A stretch of 12,500 nt of DNA from positions 1-12,500 of the forward strand of contig CAZRIT010000060.1 of assembly GCA_964600225.1 (NCBI GenBank), given 5' to 3'. The notes below the pieces were generated by a model. It did not search any database, was not told where the DNA came from, and worked only from the letters and a program-made list of their open reading frames with translations. Shown here piece by piece: positions 7,550-12,500 of this stretch; position 1 is the first letter of the stretch, and every line of letters starts with the position of its first letter. Position numbers and translations under genes: made by a program. Source of the stretch: CAZRIT01 sp964600225. Lineage in GTDB: Bacteria > Bacillota > Clostridia > Christensenellales > CAG-138.

Positions 7550-7571
7550 CGGCACGGATACGGGGACGGTT

Positions 7572-7613
7572 GTACCTTTCTTTATACAAAGAAAGGTACC
7601 CAAAGAAACTTAT
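7572..7613. repeat. Small hairpin repeat element, copy A
   Basis: GTACCTTTCTTT (7572-7583) pairs perfectly with AAAGAAAGGTAC (7588-7599) around ATAC and is followed by CCAAAGAAAC. A related unit in the opposite orientation lies at 7689-7727. From memory, hairpins with a TTTCTTT...AAAGAAA core next to genes are frequent in some Clostridia, so this is probably a dispersed intergenic repeat. Confidence 0.6.
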
Positions 7614-7624
7614 AAAAAACATTA

Positions 7625-7665
7625 CGGGTCGGTTCCATATGGAACCGACCCGCCGTTTTCATTTT
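7625..7665 (+). terminator. Terminator of the liv operon: 28-base perfect palindrome
   Basis: Bases 7625-7638 and 7639-7652 are exact reverse complements (14 bp each, centre CCATATGG, outer part CGGGTCGG). As RNA this gives a long GC-rich stem followed by GCCGTTTTCATTTT. An A-run on the other side (7614-7619) could serve as a weaker T-run for minus-strand transcripts, so the element may act on both converging operons. Confidence 0.8.
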
Positions 7666-7688
7666 GGATACATAAAACCCCTTGGGAC

Positions 7689-7727
7689 GTTTCTTTTGCT
7701 TACTTTTCTTTTCCAAAGAAAAGTAAG
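7689..7727. repeat. Small hairpin repeat element, copy B (inverted relative to copy A)
   Basis: CTTACTTTTCTTT (7699-7711) pairs perfectly with AAAGAAAAGTAAG (7715-7727) around TCC. Read on the minus strand it is followed by CAAAAGAAAC, matching the CCAAAGAAAC tail of copy A. It begins 12 nt after the serpin stop codon and may also act as a 3' stem for that message, though no T-run follows. Confidence 0.6.
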
Positions 7728-7739
7728 ACGTTCTCTCTT

Positions 7740-9077
7740 CTAATTCACGGAGGACGGGTCGGCGCATACGCCCATAAACAGCAGCGTGCCGTTTCCGGCG
7801 ACAATGCCGTAGAGGAACGGGCGATCAAGTATCATCTCCGCGCGGCCCTGGGGCATGCCCGCGCCCGCATAGCCGATTTCAGTGAACGCGGCCGCCTCCA
7901 CGCCCTTTTCATCGATGGCGATGTGCGTCTCCTGCCGCACCTTCGATATCCACACCCTGCTGTCGGTCACGCGCGAAAAGTCCGCGGCCTCCGCGTCAAA
8001 CGCGGTGGCCATGCCAAGACGCTGCAGCGCATCGGCCAGGTCGTACTTGCAGCCGTAGCCGAACTTGGGCACGCTCCAGATCACCTCGCCGTAATCGTCG
8101 GCTCCGCCCTGAAACGCCTCCCGCACCGCATCGTCATTTTGGAGCAGGTCGTATACGTCCACGCCCGCATCGGGCAGGATGAACAGCATCCGTCCGCCGT
8201 TTTTGAGGCCCAGCATTGCGCGGGTAAAGTTTTTACCGCGGATAAAGCCCGCCAGCGTTGTACGGTTCATAAAATCCACCGTCACATCGCCGCTTGCGGC
8301 ATGGAACGTGCCCGCTTTGGTGGCGTTTTCCCGAAACGCGTCCGTCCATTCATCATAGAAATACACGGTGTTGAGGATGGACATCACCTGGCTCGGATCG
8401 GTCGGGAACGCGGGCGTCAGCTTGCCGTTGGTGTTATCCGCCACCCAGTCCGCCATGGCCTGCGCGGTCGCCTCGGCGGCAAAATCGGCCCTGTACACTG
8501 AGGCGAAGAAATCCTTGGTCGCCGCCTCCAAAAAATCCCGCTTGAAGCTGACGGGCGCGCCCTGCACCTCGTCGTCCAGCCACAGCGAGTTGGCGATTTT
8601 GAGGCTGCCGATCTCGTTATCGGTGTAGAGCAGACGGTACAGCGCGGCGCACTGCGCGGCCAGCTTGCTTCCGTCCGCCACGCCCAACAGCGACAGCATC
8701 TCCTGCTGCGTCTGCCCCTGCGCGCCCGTGGCGGCCAGCGACAGCGCCAGGTACAGCGAAAGCGGCGAATAGTTGGCGTTGCCACGGCCCGTTGCCAGCA
8801 CGGCCACCGCCGAGTTCCACGCAAAATCGTCCATGGCGGCAAGGAACGCATCGTCTATGGCGTTTTGCTCGCGTATGGCGCGCAGGGCCTCAAAATCCTC
8901 AAAGCCGACCGCCGCAGGATACGCCACCTCGTTCAACGGCTGCGGTTCCCCCGTCCCTGCGGGCGGGTTGCCTGCAGGGTCGTCCGTTTTGGTATGCGGG
9001 CCCGATTCCTTGGGCGCGCATGCGCAAAGGGAACCCAGCAGCCCCATGGTCAATAACATTGCAATCCATCGTTTCAT
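7740..9077 (-). CDS. Lipoprotein serpin (serine protease inhibitor family I4)
   Basis: The 445-residue product starts at ATG 9077-9075, with AGGAGA about 9 nt upstream. Residues 1-20 are a lipoprotein signal ending LCAC (Cys20), followed by a Pro/Gly-rich linker to about residue 48, so it should be tethered to the outer face of the membrane. The serpin fold spans about 75-441: NYSPLSLYLALSLAATGA (102-119), ANSLWLDD (162-169), LNTVYFYDEW (235-244), and VPKFGYGCKYDL (336-347). The reactive-loop hinge is EKGVEAAAFTE (390-400), close to the inhibitory pattern EEGTEAAAAT; then comes IGYAGAGMPQG and the conserved DRPFLYGI (418-425). Small residues at P12-P10 predict a working inhibitory serpin; Phe near P9 is unusual. 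The scissile bond lies probably within the Ala-Gly-Ala-Gly-Met stretch, which would suit elastase- or subtilisin-like proteases. It follows a small lipoprotein gene by 16 nt. Confidence 0.92.
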   Translation of the reverse strand: MKRWIAMLLTMGLLGSLCACAPKESGPHTKTDDPAGNPPAGTGEPQPLNEVAYPAAVGFEDFEALRAIREQNAIDDAFLAAMDDFAWNSAVAVLATGRGNANYSPLSLYLALSLAATGAQGQTQQEMLSLLGVADGSKLAAQCAALYRLLYTDNEIGSLKIANSLWLDDEVQGAPVSFKRDFLEAATKDFFASVYRADFAAEATAQAMADWVADNTNGKLTPAFPTDPSQVMSILNTVYFYDEWTDAFRENATKAGTFHAASGDVTVDFMNRTTLAGFIRGKNFTRAMLGLKNGGRMLFILPDAGVDVYDLLQNDDAVREAFQGGADDYGEVIWSVPKFGYGCKYDLADALQRLGMATAFDAEAADFSRVTDSRVWISKVRQETHIAIDEKGVEAAAFTEIGYAGAGMPQGRAEMILDRPFLYGIVAGNGTLLFMGVCADPSSVN

Positions 9078-9093
9078 CGTTTGTTTTCTCCTG

Positions 9094-9603
9094 TCATGAA
9101 ATCCACATCGCACCCGCGGTATAGCTCCACACGCCGTTCTTCCCGGTCGCCTTGCAATCGTCCGCACCGATGGCGCCCAGGCCGCTGCGCCACTTGGACA
9201 TGCCAAAGGTGAAGCGGTTCTTGCCCTTTACCTCGACCTCGTCGATCCGAAACAGCAGCCCGTCGGGGAAATACAGCTTCTCCCGATCGATATAGCCCTG
9301 CTCGCAAAGCTCCTCAAACGTGCCGCAAACGGTCGCAAAGCCGTATTGCTCCCCCATGCGTTCCACCAGCGCGGCCTTGTCGGCCTCGGACAGGTTGTTC
9401 GCCTCGGTCAGGTCAAACGCAAGCGTATCGATCTCGCTGTTGAGCCCCTCATCGCTTTCGTACAGCTCCGTGAGCACGTTAAAATAGAAATCCACCAGCG
9501 CCGCATCCTGCGATGCGGGCGCAGCGGGCGTTTCGGCGCCGCGGCAGGCGGAAAGGCCAATGCACAGCATGGCCGCGAGCAACAGGGTCGGCAGACGTTT
9601 CAT
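9094..9603 (-). CDS. Small lipoprotein of unknown function
   Basis: This 169-residue product starts at ATG 9603-9601, preceded by GGGAGGAA about 10 nt upstream; a TTG at 9621 in the same frame is less likely because it overlaps that site. Residues 1-20 form a clear lipoprotein signal (MKRLPTLLLAAMLCIGLSAC, Cys20), then an Ala/Pro-rich linker to about 31. The mature part is acidic and mostly helical in look (about 34-112), with DGLLFRIDEVEVKGKNRFTF near 114-133 and a Gly-rich end KNGVWSYTAGAMWIS. Cys93, Cys100 and Cys150 are present outside the signal. I recognise no family. The gene sits 16 nt before the lipoprotein serpin and shares its direction, so both are probably made together and face the same side of the membrane. 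The function is unknown. Confidence 0.82.
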   Translation of the reverse strand: MKRLPTLLLAAMLCIGLSACRGAETPAAPASQDAALVDFYFNVLTELYESDEGLNSEIDTLAFDLTEANNLSEADKAALVERMGEQYGFATVCGTFEELCEQGYIDREKLYFPDGLLFRIDEVEVKGKNRFTFGMSKWRSGLGAIGADDCKATGKNGVWSYTAGAMWIS

Positions 9604-9740
9604 ACGGTTGGTTCCTCCCAAAATACAGCGTTATGGCGCCGCCCGCAAGGCGGAAGCCGTTCACCCGTAACACCGTCCGCATGCCCGAAAGGTTGCAGGC
9701 AAAACCGTTTTGCTAACGATTCCGCTTGCGTATATACCGC

Positions 9741-10133
9741 CTATTCCGTCGGCAGGCGCTTGCCGCAGCGGCGGCAGAACGCATACGCGCCGTCGGCGGG
9801 CGCGCCGCAATAAGGGCAAAAGCCCGCGTCGGAGGGCTGCGATTGCCTTGTATCGTCCTGCGAACAGCCAAAACGCTGCGACAGCGGATCGGGCTCCTCG
9901 TCGCCGTCGGTGATATCGAACGCCGAGTAGCGGTTCTTGCCCGTGGCGTTTTTGAAGTGATACACGCCGATGACGACGCCCGTTAGGATGAACAGCACCC
10001 CGAACACGGGGAATATCGCGGGCGCGCCCATATTGACCGCCATGATCGTCCAAAAGATACCGAACACCACCGCAACCACCGCGCTCCATGCGCCCAGCGC
10101 CGATGGCCCGCGCCCCGGTTTGATACTCTTCAA
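9741..10133 (-). CDS. Two-TM protein with C-terminal zinc ribbon
   Basis: This 130-residue ORF begins with TTG at 10133-10131, chosen because a GGAGGT ribosome site lies 9 nt upstream and no ATG in this frame fits. Two hydrophobic segments (about 14-34 and 39-59) are followed by an acidic stretch (about 70-90) and a zinc-ribbon, FCPYCG-N9-FCRRCGKRLP, with Cys106, Cys109, Cys120 and Cys123. Such membrane proteins with a C-terminal zinc ribbon are frequent in Firmicutes and mostly uncharacterised; the ribbon should lie in the cytoplasm, since both ends would be on that side. It is the first gene of a possible minus-strand operon with the lipoprotein and serpin, but 137 nt separate it from the lipoprotein gene, so co-transcription is only likely. 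The zinc-ribbon call is confident; the role is unknown. Confidence 0.8.
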   Translation of the reverse strand: MKSIKPGRGPSALGAWSAVVAVVFGIFWTIMAVNMGAPAIFPVFGVLFILTGVVIGVYHFKNATGKNRYSAFDITDGDEEPDPLSQRFGCSQDDTRQSQPSDAGFCPYCGAPADGAYAFCRRCGKRLPTE

Positions 10134-10173
10134 AACCCGCTACCTCCGTATGTTTGTTTTCGCAATCCGATTT

Positions 10174-10182
10174 ATCATAACA
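10174..10182 (-). promoter_or_regulatory. Extended -10 promoter of the zinc-ribbon gene
   Basis: On the minus strand TGT-TATGAT (10182-10174) is an extended -10 element, about 40 nt before the TTG start at 10133. No good -35 lies 17 nt upstream, which is tolerated for extended -10 promoters. Confidence 0.45.
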
Positions 10183-10330
10183 CATCGGCCCGCCGCATGC
10201 GCGCCCTGCGCCCAATCCTTACGAAATGTTTGCAGCTTCTTCATTATGTGCGCGGGCGGCGGTTCTTCCGTGCAACTCCCTGCGCCGCACTCGTTTTGCA
10301 ATTCCCGCGCCCCATTTTCCGCGGTTTTCA

Positions 10331-10359
10331 TTGACATTTCCCCCCAATTCCTCTATGAT
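10331..10359 (+). promoter_or_regulatory. Promoter P1 of the lectin-domain surface protein gene
   Basis: A perfect TTGACA (10331-10336) is followed after 17 nt by TATGAT (10354-10359, five of six). Transcription would start near 10366, giving a leader of about 220 nt that contains a short upstream ORF, the GCAA tract and a terminator hairpin. Everything between the zinc-ribbon gene (10133) and this promoter is featureless apart from the minus-strand -10. Confidence 0.8.
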
Positions 10360-10391
10360 TATTTAATAATGATATACTCTGCGAAAAGGGC

Positions 10392-10419
10392 TTGACAAAT
10401 GGAAATCGCCACCCATAAT
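10392..10419 (+). promoter_or_regulatory. Promoter P2, directly abutting the GCAA tract
   Basis: A second perfect TTGACA (10392-10397) is followed after 16 nt by CATAAT (10414-10419, five of six). The tetranucleotide tract begins two bases later, so the expected start point near 10426 would lie inside the repeat. Confidence 0.65.
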
Positions 10420-10420
10420 C

Positions 10421-10473
<53 letters not shown>

Positions 10474-10521
10474 TTCCATAATCCTGCCCCTGCCTCGGGT
10501 CAAGGCTTTTTCGCCATGATG

Positions 10522-10557
10522 CCGCTCTGTGTTTTTGCACGGGGCGGTTTTTGTTTT
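10522..10557 (+). terminator. Leader terminator/attenuator before the surface-protein gene
   Basis: CCGCTCTGTG (10522-10531) pairs fully with CACGGGGCGG (10538-10547), two of the ten pairs being G-U, around a 6-nt loop. TTTTTGTTTT follows at once (10548-10557). It has the form of an intrinsic terminator, and the next gene's ribosome site starts only about 14 nt later, so it would act as an attenuator on transcripts from P1 and P2. Confidence 0.7.
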
Positions 10558-10585
10558 ACAAGAATGTGGATGGGGGAAAACGAGC

Positions 10586-12238
10586 ATGAGCATGAAAAAG
10601 CGGTTTTTAGCGGCAGTACTGGCGTTGGTCATGGCGTTTGCGCTGCTGCCGACGATGGCCCGGGCGGACGTGGCGTTTTCTCTGGGCACGTTCAATCCAA
10701 GCACGCAAAAATACGACCGCGCCACAGGGAGCGGCACGAACATCTATAAGAGCATCGCCATCAACTATTCCCTGAGCATTGAGGGCGGGGAAAGCATTGA
10801 GCTGCCAACCGTCAGCGGCTTTACATACGCCGACGCATACAGCAGCGACTATTCCAAGGTTATCAACATGCCGAGCGGAAAAACCGCCGCTCAAATTGCC
10901 GCCTATATAAGACAGATCACGTTTAACGGCGGTACGTCCGGGCAGAAGGTGAGCATCTCGCTGGGCCAGGACGAGCTGTCAGACAGAACCTTTTATTGGG
11001 ACGACAACGGGCACTACTATCAGTATGTGAGCGGACGCTTCTCGTGGCTGGAGGCTTATGACGCTGCAAAGCAGAGGACCTATCAGGGACGACATGGCTA
11101 TCTTGCCACGGTTATGAGCAAAGAGGAGGATTTGTTTCTAAACAAGCTGTCCGACTCCTTGGGCTGGCTGGGCGGTACGCGGTTTTACAGGAAGAGCTCT
11201 TCCGTTTCGAATTCCTACCTGTCGCTTTCATCCACGCTCGCTGCCGATGCATTTGATACCAGCCGTACGGACAGCGGCGTGGATTATTGGTACTGGGCCT
11301 GCGGGCCCGAAGCCGGAACAATCTTTTATTCGCCGGGTGTGATTACCAAAGATAACTGCAACTCGATCGATGCCTCGAACGCACAAAGCGATCGTTACTT
11401 TAACTGGAACCGCCTTTACGATCCGAAGGACCCGCAGAATTCGCCAGAACCGAATCGAACAGCCGAAATCTGTCTGACAACGCTCTATCTGTCCGGAGGT
11501 TTTGGATCCGGATATGCCACAGGGATGGGCTATTCGTGGAACGATTTGACATACAATAAAAACACCTCTGATACTAGCGAGTACGCTTCCCGAGGCTACT
11601 TTGTGGAATACGGCGACCGGGAAAACGGGGACAGCGGGCAGACAACGCCCGATGTGTTCTATACCGTTAGCGCGGGCGTTCCCGCCGACCTTCCCAAATG
11701 GGCGACCGAAGCCGGGCTGACCGTTGCCACCGCGGAATGGATCGGTCGCGATGCGAACGACGTTCCGCTTTCAACGCCCATTCTCAAGCTGAAAAGTAGC
11801 GCTGCGCTTACGCAGACGCTCGCGCTGCCCGCCGGCTCCAATGTCAACCTCAATTTGAATGGAAAAACCTTAACCGCGCCCGGCGGCGCTTCGGCAATCA
11901 GCGCGGCGTCCGGGGTGGTCAAGCTGGCAATCAGCGGCGGCGGCAGTATTATCGGCGGCAATGGGACGAGCAGCGCAGCCAACAATGGCACGGGAACTGC
12001 GGGCGCTGCGGCCATTAACTTTGGCAGCGCATCCGGCGGCAGCACCGTTACGGTAGGCAGCGGCGTAACCGTCCGGGGCGGCGACGGCGGCGACGCAACG
12101 GGCGCCAACTCCAACGGCGGCGCGGGCGGCAACGGAATCTTCGGCAGCAGCGTTACCGTCGTCAACAGCGGCGTGCTGCGCGGCGGTGATGGCGGCGACG
12201 GATCGAAAACCGTTGGCAAGGGCGGGCAGCGTGAGTAG
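10586..12238 (+). CDS. Secreted C-type-lectin-domain surface protein, C-terminus lost at a junction
   Basis: The start is ATG 10586, 9 nt after a GGATGGGGG ribosome site; earlier in-frame GTG at 10529 would lie in the leader hairpin. A signal peptide (1-27) ends MARA before Asp28. Residues about 31-128 form a beta-rich N-terminal domain. Residues about 136-344 are a C-type lectin-like fold: HYYQYVSGRFSWLEAYDAAK, GRHGYLATVMSKEEDLFL, WLGGTR, WYWACGPEAG, EPN (288-290), EICL, WND (318-320) and GYFVEYG. EPN plus WND match the calcium and mannose-type sugar-binding motifs of animal lectins, but bacterial specificity is unproven. Residues about 415-545 are Gly/Ser/Asn-rich beta-helix-like sequence with a 35-residue repeat (Ser-Gly-Val-x-x-Arg-Gly-Gly-Asp-Gly-Gly-Asp at about 492 and 527). 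No LPxTG or other anchor follows: the frame loses its character after Lys-Gly-Gly (545-547) and ends in three odd residues. Family members are usually much longer. Probably an adhesin or cell-surface protein. Confidence 0.8.
   Translation: MSMKKRFLAAVLALVMAFALLPTMARADVAFSLGTFNPSTQKYDRATGSGTNIYKSIAINYSLSIEGGESIELPTVSGFTYADAYSSDYSKVINMPSGKTAAQIAAYIRQITFNGGTSGQKVSISLGQDELSDRTFYWDDNGHYYQYVSGRFSWLEAYDAAKQRTYQGRHGYLATVMSKEEDLFLNKLSDSLGWLGGTRFYRKSSSVSNSYLSLSSTLAADAFDTSRTDSGVDYWYWACGPEAGTIFYSPGVITKDNCNSIDASNAQSDRYFNWNRLYDPKDPQNSPEPNRTAEICLTTLYLSGGFGSGYATGMGYSWNDLTYNKNTSDTSEYASRGYFVEYGDRENGDSGQTTPDVFYTVSAGVPADLPKWATEAGLTVATAEWIGRDANDVPLSTPILKLKSSAALTQTLALPAGSNVNLNLNGKTLTAPGGASAISAASGVVKLAISGGGSIIGGNGTSSAANNGTGTAGAAAINFGSASGGSTVTVGSGVTVRGGDGGDATGANSNGGAGGNGIFGSSVTVVNSGVLRGGDGGDGSKTVGKGGQRE
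12041..12199 (+). repeat. Two copies of a 35-residue Gly/Asp-rich module
   Basis: Residues 486-503 and 521-538 of the surface protein are related: Ser-(Thr/Ser)-Val-Thr-Val, then Ser-Gly-Val and RGGDGGD, with a 35-residue (105-nt) period. The DNA copies (12041-12094 and 12146-12199) are similar but not identical. Only two copies remain before the junction near 12226. Confidence 0.65.
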
Positions 12239-12277
12239 TACGAGCGCGGTCAGTACCAGGATCAGTTTCCTTTTCAT
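12215..12277 (-). pseudogene. 5' fragment of a secreted-protein gene (signal peptide only)
   Basis: ATG 12277-12275 follows a perfect AGGAGG site and gives MKRKLILVLTALVLLTLPAL followed by Ala21, a complete signal peptide with an Ala-Leu-Ala cleavage site. Immediately after this (12215) the frame enters the antisense of the lectin protein's Gly-rich region and gives low-complexity Ala-rich sequence until it stops at 11870. I therefore read it as a gene cut off just after its signal peptide. Its ribosome site overlaps the stop of the gene to the right, so the two were an operon. The identity of the lost mature protein is unknown. Confidence 0.65.
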
Positions 12278-12288
12278 ATTAGTTCCTC

Positions 12289-12500
12289 CTAGATTGATGT
12301 AGCTTGCTCCGATGCAAGCTCATGGACAAAGTCCTCATATTCTTCCTGCGCGGTTTTCGCTTTTTCACGCGCGGTCTTCATCTCGCCGTTTGTTTCACCT
12401 CGTTCCACGGCGATCGCCGTCGCCAGCGATAGCGATAAGCTCGCGTCCTGCATCTTCATGGCGAGCTTCGATTCCTTTGCGCGAATAATGGCGCGCTTCT
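12289..12500 (-). CDS. Small phage-like helical protein, C-terminal part (5' end off the right edge)
   Basis: An open minus-strand frame enters at the right edge and ends at TAG 12291-12289. The visible 70 residues read KRAIIRAKESKLAMKMQDAS, SLSLATAIAVERGETNGEMK and an Ala/Glu/Lys-rich helix ending EDFVHELASEQATSI. The pattern (charged helix, a small-residue stretch with Asn-Gly-Glu, a second charged helix ending in Glu-x-Ala) resembles short hypothetical proteins I recall from the structural modules of clostridial prophages, but I cannot name a family. ATG codons at 12461-12459 and 12455-12453 are possible internal starts; the residues before them look coding, so the true start is probably beyond the window. 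Its stop overlaps the ribosome site of the next gene. Confidence 0.6.
   Translation of the reverse strand, partial: KRAIIRAKESKLAMKMQDASLSLSLATAIAVERGETNGEMKTAREKAKTAQEEYEDFVHELASEQATSI

Noticed and set aside
9699..9713. GCAAAAC/GTTTTGC dyad between the zinc-ribbon and lipoprotein genes as a terminator
   Set aside because: It is a near-perfect palindrome with a 1-nt centre, AT-rich and without a following T-run on either strand.
10140..10337. 65-codon minus-strand ORF upstream of the zinc-ribbon gene
   Set aside because: No good ribosome site, no recognisable sequence, and it covers both the extended -10 element and the P1 -35 region.
11659..12277. Minus-strand Pro-rich and Ala-rich ORFs opposite the Gly-rich region as real genes
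   Set aside because: Apart from the first 21 codons of the frame starting at 12277, the sequence is simply the antisense of Gly/Asp/Ser-rich codons.

Overview
The window reads as chromosomal DNA of a GC-rich Firmicute, most likely an anaerobic, probably gut-associated member of the Clostridia. The support is strong AGGAGG-type ribosome sites, sigma-A promoters of the TTGACA/TATAAT kind, several lipobox lipoproteins, a complete branched-chain amino acid ABC transporter, a bacterial serpin, and a large secreted C-type-lectin-domain protein of a type common in gut Clostridia. The assignment is by style of sequence, not by a marker gene.

Left part (1-2108, all on the minus strand): the 5' end of a DUF1015-family gene behind a near-perfect promoter, then a GtrII-like membrane glucosyltransferase gene broken by a +1 frameshift exactly at a run of eight G. 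The break is either a phase-variable OFF state, a real lesion or a homopolymer sequencing error.

Centre (2109-7665, plus strand): a 300-base divergent intergenic region with a strong promoter and two unusual inverted-repeat pairs; a 68-codon ORF very rich in Leu/Ile/Val; an intrinsic terminator; then livK, livH, livM, livG and livF. The placing of the Leu/Ile/Val-rich ORF and terminator just before a branched-chain amino acid transporter suggests attenuation. A hairpin between livK and livH probably sets the binding protein in excess over the membrane parts. A 28-base perfect palindrome ends the operon and is flanked by two related hairpin repeats in opposite orientation.

Next (7740-10133, minus strand): a possible operon of a two-TM zinc-ribbon protein, a small lipoprotein of unknown function and a lipoprotein serpin, which would be a surface-anchored protease inhibitor.

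Right part (10134-12500): tandem sigma-A promoters, a tract of 13 GCAA tetranucleotides in the transcribed leader, a leader terminator, and a secreted protein with a C-type lectin domain and Gly-rich repeats. This looks like a surface-antigen contingency locus. That gene stops abruptly at about 12226, where it runs tail-to-tail into the signal-peptide start of a different minus-strand gene. The right edge carries the end of a small, coiled, phage-like gene just upstream of that second gene. The junction looks like a deletion, a rearrangement or an assembly chimera.

The most notable theme is that one 12.5 kb window holds two independent simple-sequence tracts (G8 and GCAA13), each placed where a change of length would alter expression of a cell-surface function.
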